From CAZPKH01 sp964587165 (GTDB taxonomy: Bacteria > Bacteroidota > Bacteroidia > Bacteroidales > Muribaculaceae): a DNA stretch of 58,045 nt. The stretch covers positions 1-58,045 of the forward strand of contig CAZPKH010000009.1 of assembly GCA_964587165.1 (NCBI GenBank), read 5' to 3'. This document shows positions 50,016-58,045 of this stretch, one piece after another. The stretch's first letter is position 1. Each line of letters opens with the position of its first letter. The position numbers were made by a program, and so were the translations under genes. The notes under the pieces were generated by a model. The model saw nothing but the letters and a program-made list of their open reading frames with translations. It was not told the DNA's origin and searched no databases.

Positions 50016-51347
50016 CTACTCGCGCTCAAACTCCAGCGGCATCCCGGGGGATGGTGAGCCGGGGTCGAAGCGCTCGCCGTTGATCCATGTCTGCTCCACT
50101 GTCCACCGTACGGCCAGGCCGTCGTAGGGAGTCCAGCCGCATTTCGACACAACTTCGGCGTCGGTTATAGTGTGGTGGCACGGGCGCACCACGGCCAGGT
50201 CGGCGAAGTAGCCCGGTTTTATCGCGCCGCGCTCCTTGATGCCGAATATCGCAGCGGGTGTCTCGGCCATCATTCTCACCACCGTGTGCGGCTGCAAGAT
50301 GGAGAGCATCAGCGGCAGCGAGAACTGCACACCGGGCATCCCGGAGGCAGCGCGCAGCGCGCCCCCCTCTTTGTCGGCAGGGAGGTGCGGAGCATGGTCG
50401 GTGGCTATTGTGTCGATTATTCCGCCGGTGCAGGCCGCTCTCAGAGCGTCGCGGTCGGATGTATGTTTGATCGAAGGGTTGCACTTTATGCGTGCGCCCT
50501 TGCGCGAGTAGTCGCTGTCGGTGAAGAGCAGATACTGCGGGCAGCTTTCCGAGGTCACGCTCGCGGCCATGCCGGAAGTGTGCAGCACATTGATTATGGC
50601 GGCTTCGGCGGCTGTCGACAAGTGCGCCAGATGCAGCCGTGTGCCGTAGCGCATGGCCAGCGATATGGCTTCAAGCGAGGCTGCCACACAGGCGTCGTGC
50701 CCGCGGTTTGCGGTATGCTGCTCGATCGGGGCATCGGGGTCGCCGTCGAGGTGCAGCAGGCTGTTCTCCTCGGCGTGCACCACTAAGGGGAGGCGTGTGA
50801 GGGCCACCTCACTGAATATTCGGGCGAGGGTGTCGTCGCCGGTCACGGCCATGTCGCCTGTCGAAGCACCCATGAAGAGCTTCAGCCCCGGCAGATATTT
50901 ATGCGGTATGGCGTCGATTAGCGAGTCGAGGTTGTCGGCGGTCAGGCCGGGGAAGAAGGCGTAGTTGACGGCCATCGTCGTGGCGGCGCGATCCATCTTT
51001 GCCTGCCACGCCTCTGCGGTGGTGGTGGCCGGGCGGGTGTTGGGCATATCGATCACCGATGTGACTCCTCCGGATGCGGCGGCGAGGCTTTCGCTTGCGA
51101 AATCGCCTTTGGCCGTCAGGCCCGGGTCGCGGAAATGCACGTGGGTGTCGATGGCGCCGGGTAACACCAGGGCTTCCTCAAGATCCACGATTCTGTCGGC
51201 CGCGGCGAGCTCTTCATCTGTCAGGGGGGCGGTCGCCGCAGTCGCCACGCAGGCTATCCGGCGCCCATCGATCACGATGTCGCCTCGCTCCGGGCACTCA
51301 GCACCGGGAGTCATTATCAAGCCATTGCGCAGTATTGTTGTCGACAT
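50016..51347 (-). CDS. pyrC: Dihydroorotase
   Basis: Dihydroorotase closes carbamoyl-aspartate to dihydroorotate in pyrimidine synthesis. The 443-residue size and motifs fit the type I amidohydrolase class. They are DTHVHFRDPGL (H69, H71, R73), the lysine expected to be carboxylated in GLKLFMGAS (K156), LVVHAEENSLL (His ligand), LHLAHLSTAAEA (second His) and TDHAPHLPADKEG (catalytic Asp). It is preceded, 19 bases away, by the polyprenol-phosphate sugar transferase gene in the same operon. Confidence 0.92.
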   Translation of the reverse strand: MSTTILRNGLIMTPGAECPERGDIVIDGRRIACVATAATAPLTDEELAAADRIVDLEEALVLPGAIDTHVHFRDPGLTAKGDFASESLAAASGGVTSVIDMPNTRPATTTAEAWQAKMDRAATTMAVNYAFFPGLTADNLDSLIDAIPHKYLPGLKLFMGASTGDMAVTGDDTLARIFSEVALTRLPLVVHAEENSLLHLDGDPDAPIEQHTANRGHDACVAASLEAISLAMRYGTRLHLAHLSTAAEAAIINVLHTSGMAASVTSESCPQYLLFTDSDYSRKGARIKCNPSIKHTSDRDALRAACTGGIIDTIATDHAPHLPADKEGGALRAASGMPGVQFSLPLMLSILQPHTVVRMMAETPAAIFGIKERGAIKPGYFADLAVVRPCHHTITDAEVVSKCGWTPYDGLAVRWTVEQTWINGERFDPGSPSPGMPLEFERE

Positions 51348-51366
51348 AGCGGTAAGCCCCTCCCGG

Positions 51367-52227
51367 CTATTTCTTTGACGATGCCACTCCCCGGTAGTCG
51401 GGGTGCTTGCTGTAGTTGGGGTACTTCTTGAAGAGGCTGCCCAGCTTGAGCTGTATCACCCCGAAAACGGCTTCGCCGAATATTCCGGAGTTCATCTTGC
51501 TCTGGCCTAACACGCGGTTTACAAACACGATAGGCACTTCGTCGATGCGGAAGCCGTATTTATGGGATGTGAACTTCATCTCGATCTGGAAGGCGTACCC
51601 CTTGAAGCGTATATCGTCGAGCGGGAGAGCCTGAAGCACCCGGCGGGTGTAGCACACGAATCCGGCAGTGGTGTCGTGCACCGGCATGCCGGTGATCATC
51701 CGCACATATTTCGATGCGTAGTACGACATCATCACGCGCCCCATAGGCCAGTTCACCACATTTACCCCCGATACATACCGCGACCCTACGGCTATGTCGG
51801 CGCCGCGGTCGTCGCACGCCTCAAGCAGGCGCATCAGGTCGGCGGGGTTGTGCGAGAAGTCGGCATCCATCTCGAATATGTATGCATACTGCGGGTGGTC
51901 GAGGGCCCATTTGAACCCCTCGATGTAAGCTGTGCCGAGCCCGAGCTTGCCGGCGCGCTCTATCATGTGCACGCGCCCGGGCACCTCAGCCTGCACCTCA
52001 CGCACTATCTCGCGTGTGCCGTCGGGCGAGTTGTCGTCGATCACGAGCACATCCATGGTGCGTGGGAGTCGGAGCACGGCCGCGAGTATCGCACGGATAT
52101 TCTCGCGCTCGTTGTAGGTCGGTATGATCACCAGACAGTCGGACGGACGATCAGGATCGGCCGGCCTGACTCCCTCCATCGAAGTGTCGATATGGTCGAT
52201 GGGATTGTCGAGCATTGGCTTTTGCAT
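51367..52227 (-). CDS. Polyprenol-phosphate mannosyltransferase-like GT2 (DPM1 family)
   Basis: DPM1-family enzymes transfer mannose (or another hexose) from GDP-sugar to polyprenyl phosphate at the membrane face. The 286-residue protein has LVIIPTYNERENIRAIL, VLVIDDNSPDGTREIV (DDNSPDGT), YIFEMDADFSHNP (DxD) and GSRYVSGVNVVNWP, then the KGYAFQIEM and VPIVFVNR motifs. It lacks the C-terminal membrane pair of some members. I chose the ATG at 52227; the frame extends to a TTG at 52245, but that lies at the predicted transcription start. The lipid-linked sugar could serve GtrA-type decoration or protein O-glycosylation; this is inferred. Confidence 0.88.
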   Translation of the reverse strand: MQKPMLDNPIDHIDTSMEGVRPADPDRPSDCLVIIPTYNERENIRAILAAVLRLPRTMDVLVIDDNSPDGTREIVREVQAEVPGRVHMIERAGKLGLGTAYIEGFKWALDHPQYAYIFEMDADFSHNPADLMRLLEACDDRGADIAVGSRYVSGVNVVNWPMGRVMMSYYASKYVRMITGMPVHDTTAGFVCYTRRVLQALPLDDIRFKGYAFQIEMKFTSHKYGFRIDEVPIVFVNRVLGQSKMNSGIFGEAVFGVIQLKLGSLFKKYPNYSKHPDYRGVASSKK

Positions 52228-52250
52228 CTTCAGTATACTTTGCAATATTG

Positions 52251-52280
52251 CAAAGGTACGACTTTTTCTGATTTACCCAA
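52251..52280 (-). promoter_or_regulatory. Predicted promoter of the DPM1-like/pyrC operon
   Basis: On the minus strand TTG (52280-52278), then 19 bases, then TACCTTTG (52258-52251): a full match to the Bacteroidetes promoter. Transcription should start near 52245, giving a leader of about 20 nt before the ATG at 52227. It lies downstream of the small membrane protein gene on the same strand. Confidence 0.75.
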
Positions 52281-52344
52281 CTTTAAGCTCCCATTTTTGA
52301 GGCCGCTCCGACCTCAAATAGGTCAATTTCTTGTGAGACAAGCT

Positions 52345-52671
52345 CTAAACTCCCGGCGGGAATGGCGGCACGAAGAACACGATGTAGGTCATCGAAGCAT
52401 CGATCAGAAACATGAATATCAGCATGATCCATGCCAGCAGCGGCCGCGGGCGGTAGCTCACCCATGCGTAGAAAGCCGAGGCTACTATGGCTACCGGGTA
52501 GCACCATATGAATGTGCGGAGCATGGTGCTGTCGACCGGACAATAGCTCACCATGGCCGGTGTCGACCCCAACGGTGCTATTCCGATTACGATGAGCGCC
52601 ACAAACCACCACGGCGCATGGGTGCTGTGCAAACGTCCGGCCCGAGAAGGGTATTCATCGAAATTTGACAT
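52345..52671 (-). CDS. Small membrane protein of unknown function
   Basis: I do not recognise a family. The 108-residue protein has a polar N-terminus of about 20 residues and three hydrophobic helices: WWFVALIVIGIAPLG, FIWCYPVAIVASAFYAWV and LLAWIMLIFMFLIDASMTYIVFF. It ends VPPFPPGV. No signal peptide or catalytic motif is visible. It starts 6 bases after the epimerase stop and is probably co-transcribed with it. The helices suggest an inner-membrane location. Confidence 0.65.
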   Translation of the reverse strand: MSNFDEYPSRAGRLHSTHAPWWFVALIVIGIAPLGSTPAMVSYCPVDSTMLRTFIWCYPVAIVASAFYAWVSYRPRPLLAWIMLIFMFLIDASMTYIVFFVPPFPPGV

Positions 52672-52677
52672 AGAGCT

Positions 52678-53712
52678 CTATTTTTTATGTTTCTTTTCTG
52701 ATTTCTTGGCTTCGAGATAGGCTTTTACGGTCTCGTGTAGTCCGCGCTCGAGGGGGTAGTCGGCGTGGAATCCGAAGTCGGCCACGGCATCCGACACATC
52801 GCAGTTCCAGTTGCGCTGTCGCATGATGCGGAATTTGTCGCGGTTGAGTGTCGAGGGTTTCATCTTGGCGGCAGCCCATTTCTCGGCCACTGCCGATGCC
52901 GCATACACCGCCCAGAGCGGCAGCCTGACGGGTATCACCACTTTCTTGCCGAGCTCCCGGGCCACCATGCGCCGGAAGTCGGCCTGCGAGTATGCCTGCG
53001 GCTCGGATATGATATACTTGCGGCGCAGTGTGCGCTCCGAGGCTATGGCGTCGAACATCGCGTTCACCAGGTCGGTCACATATATGAAAGTGAGCATTTG
53101 TCGGCGGAATCCCACGCCGAAATCCCAGCCGGCGTCGATGCTCTTGATCATCATCAGGTAGTCCTGCTCGTGAGGGCCGTACACTCCGGTGGGGCGGAAT
53201 ATGGTCCAGCGCAGGGTGTCGGTACTGAGCAGGGCGGTCTCGGCCTTGATCTTCGACACTCCGTAGCGGGTGTTGGGTTGAGGTATGGTGGCCGATGTGA
53301 GGGGCGAGTAGTGCTTCTCGTCGCCGGGGCCGAGGGCCGACAGCGAGCTCATGTACAGGAATCGTCCGTCAGGCTCCATGCCTGTCTGCTTGAGCACGCT
53401 CACGAAGCGTCGCAGATACTCGTAGTTTATGCGGTTGAAGTCGGCGAAATTGGCGCATTTCGTAGCGCCGAGGTTGTATATTATATAGTCCCACCGTTCC
53501 CCCTCGGGCAGGGCGGAGGTGAGGGCTTGGGCGAGAGCATTCTCGTCGTCGTAGTCGAGCACGAGGGGGTGCAGCCGGCTGTCGGTGAGGTATCGGCGGG
53601 ATGTCGACCGGCGTATACCCACCCATGTGTCGTAGCCGCGGCGAAGAGCCTCGTCAGCTATATGTCCGCCGATAAATCCGCCGGCTCCCACTATCAGCAG
53701 TCGTTTTGACAT
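52678..53712 (-). CDS. NAD-dependent epimerase/dehydratase family protein (extended SDR)
   Basis: This extended short-chain dehydrogenase has 344 residues. Its Rossmann start is LLIVGAGGFIGGHIADEALRRG (GxxGxxG), SSLSALGPGD supplies the catalytic Ser, and YGVSKIKAE the Tyr and Lys (near 151-155). The middle part TIFRPTGVYGPHEQDYL is typical of UDP-sugar epimerases and hydroxysteroid-dehydrogenase-like members. I chose the ATG at 53712; an in-frame TTG three codons earlier is less likely. The tail is Lys-rich (AKKSEKKHKK). The substrate is unknown. A clean promoter lies upstream, so it starts its own transcription unit. Confidence 0.85.
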   Translation of the reverse strand: MSKRLLIVGAGGFIGGHIADEALRRGYDTWVGIRRSTSRRYLTDSRLHPLVLDYDDENALAQALTSALPEGERWDYIIYNLGATKCANFADFNRINYEYLRRFVSVLKQTGMEPDGRFLYMSSLSALGPGDEKHYSPLTSATIPQPNTRYGVSKIKAETALLSTDTLRWTIFRPTGVYGPHEQDYLMMIKSIDAGWDFGVGFRRQMLTFIYVTDLVNAMFDAIASERTLRRKYIISEPQAYSQADFRRMVARELGKKVVIPVRLPLWAVYAASAVAEKWAAAKMKPSTLNRDKFRIMRQRNWNCDVSDAVADFGFHADYPLERGLHETVKAYLEAKKSEKKHKK

Positions 53713-53752
53713 CTTTATCAAACAGTTGGTTCGGTTTCTATGATCTGATGTG

Positions 53753-53782
53753 CAAATGTACGCAAATTATTCCTATTAACAA
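53753..53782 (-). promoter_or_regulatory. Predicted promoter of the epimerase gene
   Basis: On the minus strand TTG (53782-53780) plus 19 bases plus TACATTTG (53760-53753), a full Bacteroidetes match. It lies directly behind the terminator of the protease gene. The expected start is near 53746, about 34 nt before the ATG. Confidence 0.75.
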
Positions 53783-53819
53783 GCAACCGCTCCGGGCGAT
53801 TGTGCTCCGAAGCGGTTGC
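53783..53819 (-). terminator. Terminator hairpin after the M6 protease gene
   Basis: GCAACCGCT (53783-53791) and AGCGGTTGC (53811-53819) form a perfect 9-bp stem with a 19-base loop. On the minus strand it is followed by TTGTTAATA. The arm is adjacent to the -33 element of the next promoter. Confidence 0.6.
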
Positions 53820-53849
53820 GGTGTGTAGGGGGGGTGAGGTGTGGCCGGA

Positions 53850-56663
53850 TCAGCGCACCATCACTTTGACGGCGTCGGTGCCGTTGAGGCTTACGATGTA
53901 TAGGCCGGAGGCCACATTGAGGGTGGCTGAGCCGTAGCCGGTGTAGACGGTGCGGCCCGACAGATCGGTCACGGTGATTCTGCCGCCTTCCGGGGCGGTG
54001 ATGCTGAGGGTGCCGTCGGTGCCGTTTACGCTCAGAGCCGAGGAGGCGGAGTCGGTTCCTACGGTGTCGATGCCGGTGCTACCGGTGGTGCGCACGCGGA
54101 TGTCGTTTGACACCATCGAGCGTTCGCCGCCCTTTATGGCTGTCAGGTTGTAGTAATGCTCGGTGCCGCTGTGCACGCCCTCGATCAGGGCCGAGAGGGC
54201 GGAGGTGTTGCGCTGAGCCACCAGAGTGCGGTTTGTTTGGCCGCCGTATTCTACGGTCAGGTCGTCGACGTAGAGCTCGCCTTTGGTGTCGGCATAGAGC
54301 ACGCGGAGCGCTTCGGCATCGGCGGGTATGTTATAGTATGCGAGCTCTATCATGCGGGTTGTGGCAACCGATGCGGTGGCAAACGGTACCCAACATTCGC
54401 CGATGAAAGCCTCGACCACCACGCGGGCCGATTTCGAGTTGTTGCGGCCGCGGTGCTTGAACGAGAATTTGCGGATAGGCTGGTCGATATACGGAGTGCA
54501 TACATACTGATCGGGGTCGAGCTGCAGGCTCGGGGCGGAGTCGCCGGAGTACGACACCGATGTGGAGAACGATGTGCCGGTGGCATACCAGTCGGAGCCG
54601 CTGCCGTCGAACCCTTCGGTCACGGTCTGCGAGCCCTGGAGGTTGTGCTGATATACGTTGAGCTCGTACGAATCGGCGCCGCCGTCGATAGCCTGCCAGT
54701 TGGCGGTGAAGTCGTTCTGATGTATGGCGGAAGCGTCAGAAGCCACCGGTATCACATAGCCGTGGGTCAGGGCGCCGGTAGTAGCCGAGGCTTCGGCCGA
54801 TGCGGGGCTCGATGCGTCGGGTGTGACTACTGTCACGCTGTAGTAGTACTGAGTCGAGGGCTCGAGGCCGGTCACTTCAAACGAGGTGTTGCGGCGCACA
54901 TTGCGGCCGTCGTAGCCGGGAGCGTATACCTCGGCACCGTTCACCTTGGTGTATACCGAGAGGAGATACTCGGCATCGGCGGCCGACGATTTCGACCACG
55001 AAGCCTTGAACGAGCGGGGTGTCACATCTGTCGCAGCATTGAGGGCCACTGCGGGGAGCGAGTTGTTGCCGCCGGCCACGTTGAATGTCACGATGCCGTA
55101 GGGGGCAGTCTCGGTAATGTCGGTGATCGGCAGGTTGAGGCTCAGGTTCTGCCATGTCTTCATCGAGGGTGTTGTGTCGTCGGTCCACGATGTGATGCCC
55201 GAAGCGCCGGGGAATGTATCGCCGTCGCGTGTGCCTTCGGTCAGGATATTGTCGGCCTCAACGATGTCGACATACTGGTGGTTGGGGTAGTTGCAGGGGC
55301 AGTTTTCGTTCCAGATGCTCTGCACGAAGTGTATGTGCCATACGAGCATGCCGTGGCCCGGTATGTAGCGGTCCCAGCCGGTGCGCTGACGGTTTTCGAG
55401 CAGGTAGTACTCGGCGGCGCGGTTGGTGGATATTTTGTATACTATGTCAGACTGCCCCGAGGGGTAGAGCTGTCCCTTCATCGAGCCTGTGATCTCTACG
55501 GGCTCGATCCACCCCATTGCGTAGCGCTCCTGCGCCGAGTAGAGGCAGGGGGTGTTGCCGTTGTTGAGGTAAGATGCGCTCGACATCACGTCCCAGTCGC
55601 CGGGCAGGAATGCCGTGCCTCCGTAGCCGGTGTCGTAGAGGTCGGGCAGACCCATCACGTGGCTGAACTCGTGGCAGAGCGTGCCGATGCCGGCGGGCTT
55701 GCCGTTGGCGAGCGCCTCGTTGGTCACGAGGTAGCGGTATGCGGTCTTGCCGTCGTATTTCTGGGTGCTCGACACGGTCGACGAGTGGGGCCAGATGGCG
55801 TCGACGTCGGTCGACGATGCCTGTCCTACGCCGGCATATATCACGCAGATATTGTCGATCTTGCCGTCGCCGTCGGTGTCGTACTGCGACATGTCGCCCT
55901 CGGCGGTAGCCTTGGCTATCGCTTCGAGTACGAGTGCGCGCACGTTGCTGTCGTTGCTGGTCGATGTCTCGCCGCCGTAATATTTGTAGCCGTAGGTCGA
56001 GGTATACGGGCCATAGACGTCAAACTGCGGGCGGAACTGGTCGAACGAGCTTGCGCGGAAATATTCAGCTGCCGAGCCGGTGCCTCCGTTGTCGGAGAAT
56101 CCGTCCTCGTTCAGCTGGCGGGTGAAGTATGCTTTCGGATCCTCGAGGCCGAATTTACGGTCGGCATACTGCATGAGTATCACCAGAACCTTGCGGTCGC
56201 CCGACGAGGGGAAGTTGTTGCCGCGGTCGTTGAACAGGCCGGGGCCGGCTTTTGCCATAGGCGCCATAGCTGCCGCAGCCATTGTAGCCGCCTGGCGACG
56301 GCCTGAAAACTCCATCGCGGCAGCCTGCTGCATCTCTACGGCATCGAGCGAGTTGAGGAAGCGTGTCACCTCTTTCGAACGCTCGGCCGTGGGCACGGCG
56401 CGATATTTCGAGGGCACGAGGCTGAGGCCGTCGGCACTCGGCTGCGCGTAGTAGAAATTGCCGTCGCGCAGGGTCAGGAAATGGTTGTCGTCGGTGGTGT
56501 AGATAGCCAGATGCTCGTCGCCGGCCACCTGTACGGCGATAGTCTGCCCGTCGGCCTGACGCCACTGGCGCACACCGGGCATCGCCGGCACGGCATATGC
56601 CGAAACACCCGTGGCTGCAATCAATGCCGCTGCCATAGCGGCTTTGACACTCTGTAGTTTCAT
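53850..56663 (-). CDS. Secreted M6-family metalloprotease with fibronectin-type domains and a type IX-like C-terminus
   Basis: This is an immune-inhibitor-A-type zinc protease. I chose the ATG at 56663, which gives a signal peptide (MKLQSVKAAMAAALIAATGV, cleavage after SAYA). The open frame extends 39 codons upstream without such character. The 937-residue precursor has the catalytic HEFSHVMGLPD (H331, E332, H335, D341) and the Met-turn-like DWDVMSSASY. Fibronectin type III-like domains follow (about 580-680 and 690 onward) with a jelly-roll-like insert. The C-terminal ITVTDLSGRTVYTG...GLYIVSLNG domain is of the Por/type IX sorting kind. It is therefore probably exported to the surface and may degrade host or dietary protein. 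Confidence 0.92.
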   Translation of the reverse strand: MKLQSVKAAMAAALIAATGVSAYAVPAMPGVRQWRQADGQTIAVQVAGDEHLAIYTTDDNHFLTLRDGNFYYAQPSADGLSLVPSKYRAVPTAERSKEVTRFLNSLDAVEMQQAAAMEFSGRRQAATMAAAAMAPMAKAGPGLFNDRGNNFPSSGDRKVLVILMQYADRKFGLEDPKAYFTRQLNEDGFSDNGGTGSAAEYFRASSFDQFRPQFDVYGPYTSTYGYKYYGGETSTSNDSNVRALVLEAIAKATAEGDMSQYDTDGDGKIDNICVIYAGVGQASSTDVDAIWPHSSTVSSTQKYDGKTAYRYLVTNEALANGKPAGIGTLCHEFSHVMGLPDLYDTGYGGTAFLPGDWDVMSSASYLNNGNTPCLYSAQERYAMGWIEPVEITGSMKGQLYPSGQSDIVYKISTNRAAEYYLLENRQRTGWDRYIPGHGMLVWHIHFVQSIWNENCPCNYPNHQYVDIVEADNILTEGTRDGDTFPGASGITSWTDDTTPSMKTWQNLSLNLPITDITETAPYGIVTFNVAGGNNSLPAVALNAATDVTPRSFKASWSKSSAADAEYLLSVYTKVNGAEVYAPGYDGRNVRRNTSFEVTGLEPSTQYYYSVTVVTPDASSPASAEASATTGALTHGYVIPVASDASAIHQNDFTANWQAIDGGADSYELNVYQHNLQGSQTVTEGFDGSGSDWYATGTSFSTSVSYSGDSAPSLQLDPDQYVCTPYIDQPIRKFSFKHRGRNNSKSARVVVEAFIGECWVPFATASVATTRMIELAYYNIPADAEALRVLYADTKGELYVDDLTVEYGGQTNRTLVAQRNTSALSALIEGVHSGTEHYYNLTAIKGGERSMVSNDIRVRTTGSTGIDTVGTDSASSALSVNGTDGTLSITAPEGGRITVTDLSGRTVYTGYGSATLNVASGLYIVSLNGTDAVKVMVR

Positions 56664-56777
56664 ATCTGTAATATTGTTTGTTTTTGTGATAATCTGAAGG
56701 TTGTTTCTATACTCTGATAATTGCATATTACCCCCGCCGCAAGCCTCAGGCCGCGGCAGCGGTTTATTCAGTTTACG

Positions 56778-56785
56778 CAAATCTA
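56778..56785 (-). promoter_or_regulatory. Predicted -7 box of the M6 protease gene
   Basis: TAGATTTG on the minus strand (56785-56778) matches TAnnTTTG. No TTG occurs at the exact -33 spacing. The leader would be about 105 nt. The rest of the 417-bp divergent region (56664-57080) holds only the opposite promoter and a GC-rich stretch near 56850-56910 without a gene. Confidence 0.5.
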
Positions 56786-56964
56786 CGCAAAAAAATTGTG
56801 ATTCTATGCCTGCCGAGCTGATTTTTCACACATCTATTAAACATTATTAACGACCGCGCCGCCTCCACCCACTGCCATCGGTGTGCGGAGGCCCCCTTGT
56901 GCGTTTTTCAAGCTGCTGAGAGTCAGGGTTATTGTATTAATTTTGAAAAAAATCGTTAAAATAA

Positions 56965-56995
56965 TTTGTAGTTACGCGATTTAGACTTAACTTCG
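56965..56995 (+). promoter_or_regulatory. Predicted strong promoter of the secreted protein gene
   Basis: TTTG (56965-56968), 19 bases, then TAACTTCG (56988-56995), one base from the TAnnTTTG consensus. It is followed by an A/T-rich leader of about 80 nt, which favours translation in Bacteroidetes. Confidence 0.7.
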
Positions 56996-57080
56996 CGCCG
57001 AAAAACTATTCAGGCAATTCTTTAACCGGAAAAACTGACTATACTTTTACACTTTTTTTAATATCTAATCTTATTTGCAA

Positions 57081-57983
57081 ATGAAGAAATTTTTACTTTC
57101 TCTCGCTGCTGTTGCCTGCGCTTGCGCAATCAACGCTCAGAACGGTGCTCCCCTCTACTGCACCGGCGACTTCGCTGCTTCTAACTGGACTCCCGAGACT
57201 CCCGTAGAATTTGCCTGGGACGGCACCAACTACACCTACAGCTTCGACGAAGTTTCGATGTTCAAGATCTCTACCACTATGGGTAGCTGGGATGAGTTCA
57301 ATGAAGGTGTTTACACACTCTCTATCTTCCCCGACGAGGCCGGTACATTCAATCTTGAGGCTGTTGTAGGCGGTGGCAACATCACACTTCCCTGGAAAGG
57401 CCAGTGGGACGCTGTTGTAGCAGGCGACCTCTCGACAATCACTCTTACAACTACTACAGAAAACCCCAACGCAGGTAGCTACGCTTCTATCTACATCCGT
57501 GGTGGCATGAACGGCTGGGGCACCGATCCCGACTGGGAAATGGAGACTGCCGACGGTAAGATCTACACCTACACTACAAAAGAGGACAACCTCATCGAGA
57601 CCGGCGTAGAGTTCAAGTTCGCTGACGAGAACTGGGGCAAATACAACTTCTCGACCGAAGGCGAGATCATGCCTTTCGCAGATCAGGACGAGGCTAACGA
57701 AAACCTCTATGGCCCCCTCGCTTACAACTCTTCCACCAACTCAACCATCGCTTACGATGCTGAGCCCGTTAAAGTTTCTTTCATCCTCAACGTTACCGAC
57801 CTCACCAACGTTACTCTCGCTTGCTTTGAGGGCGACATCGTCGGTGTAGAGGCTTTCTCGGTTGACGCTCAGAACATACTTCCCGTATACTTCAACCTCA
57901 TGGGTGTTCGCGTTAACAACCCCGAGAACGGTGTATTCGTGAAAGTTTGCGGCGACAAAGTAAGCAAAGTTTACGTGAAATAA
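57081..57983 (+). CDS. Secreted beta-sandwich protein with SusE/F-like carbohydrate-binding character
   Basis: No firm family is recognised. The 300-residue precursor has a signal peptide (MKKFLLSLAAVACACAINAQ). It has two similar modules with the pattern W..tP..F.wdG..YtY (CTGDFAASNWTPETPVEFAWDG; YIRGGMNGWGTDPDWEMETADG), resembling starch-binding E-set folds of SusE/SusF type. The C-terminal YFNLMGVRVNNPENGVFVKV...KVSKVYVK is the end-domain common in secreted proteins of Prevotella and Muribaculaceae and may be a sorting signal. It has no lipobox cysteine. Codon use is strongly biased to the preferred set (GCT, AAC, TAC, ATC), so it is probably highly expressed. It has its own promoter and a strong terminator. 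Confidence 0.75.
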   Translation: MKKFLLSLAAVACACAINAQNGAPLYCTGDFAASNWTPETPVEFAWDGTNYTYSFDEVSMFKISTTMGSWDEFNEGVYTLSIFPDEAGTFNLEAVVGGGNITLPWKGQWDAVVAGDLSTITLTTTTENPNAGSYASIYIRGGMNGWGTDPDWEMETADGKIYTYTTKEDNLIETGVEFKFADENWGKYNFSTEGEIMPFADQDEANENLYGPLAYNSSTNSTIAYDAEPVKVSFILNVTDLTNVTLACFEGDIVGVEAFSVDAQNILPVYFNLMGVRVNNPENGVFVKVCGDKVSKVYVK

Positions 57984-58007
57984 TCATCGCTCACGATAAA
58001 AATCCCA

Positions 58008-58045
58008 AGCGGGCGCATCGGACTTCCGGTGTGCCCGCTCTTTTT
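58008..58045 (+). terminator. Intrinsic terminator at the window end
   Basis: A 14-bp stem (58008-58021 with 58026-58039, including two G-U pairs), a 4-base loop ACTT and then CTTTTT at the last bases. It lies 25 bases after the stop of the secreted protein gene. Confidence 0.88.

Noticed and set aside
54156..56306. 716-codon plus-strand frame opposite the M6 protease
   Set aside because: The minus strand encodes a protease with HEFSH and a signal peptide; the plus frame is a Val/Gly/Arg-rich shadow.
1..58045. tRNA, rRNA, CRISPR array, prophage or complete insertion sequence
   Set aside because: No cloverleaf, rRNA segment, regular spaced repeats, integrase or transposase gene was seen on either strand.

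Overview
The window looks like a chromosomal piece from a gut-type Bacteroidales, most plausibly a Muribaculaceae member. The reasons are Bacteroidetes promoters of the TTG-N19-TAnnTTTG type, a UpxY-type NusG paralog at the head of a capsule locus, proteins with type IX secretion-like C-termini, and ATG starts without Shine-Dalgarno sequences. The genus call is inference. Position 1 lies inside infB, and the window ends on the T-tract of a terminator.

Layout. (1) 1-2614, minus strand: the rimP-nusA-infB operon, with a promoter and a possible attenuator at 2689-2767. (2) 2615-3209: a control region holding a 15-bp inverted repeat, a -7 box and a structured leader. (3) About 3210-41825, plus strand: one very long surface polysaccharide (capsule) locus. 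It starts with UpxY, a WecA-type initiating phosphoglycosyltransferase, a Wza-type export lipoprotein and a Wzc-type tyrosine kinase. A sugar-modification block follows: DegT aminotransferase, acyl carrier protein, two KAS III enzymes, a ketoreductase, and a metallo-beta-lactamase domain fused to a NeuD-type acyltransferase. Next come two Wzx flippases, two TupA-like ATP-grasp enzymes, a GtrA protein, a Wzy-like polymerase, an O-acyltransferase, about sixteen glycosyltransferases, a WbsX protein and two unusual kinase-like proteins. (4) 41822-44451: rlmN, aroK and a second acyltransferase, joined to the last capsule gene by an ATGA overlap. (5) 44715-46976: a small conserved protein, recO, a VanX-like dipeptidase and a low-molecular-weight tyrosine phosphatase. 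(6) 47056-53712, minus strand: korB, korA, pyrC, a polyprenol-phosphate sugar transferase, a small membrane protein and an NAD-dependent epimerase. (7) 53850-57983: a secreted M6 metalloprotease (minus) and a divergent secreted beta-sandwich protein (plus).

How the genes work together (inference from families and order). UpxY should let RNA polymerase read through the leader and the long operon. The WecA-like protein starts the repeat unit on undecaprenyl phosphate, glycosyltransferases extend it, Wzx flips it, Wzy polymerises it, and Wza/Wzc control length and export. The ACP/KAS/SDR block probably makes a short 3-hydroxyacyl group that the NeuD-type domain attaches to the amino sugar made by the DegT enzyme. 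Two flippases, two TupA paralogs, an AT-rich middle part and a GxxExxY insertion suggest that the locus is a mosaic.

The 100-N run at 29566-29665 is very probably a scaffolding artefact. The 55 bases on each side are identical, and merging them restores one intact glycosyltransferase gene. The first 55 bases of the window also recur exactly at 112-166, so the window edge is probably an assembly break too.
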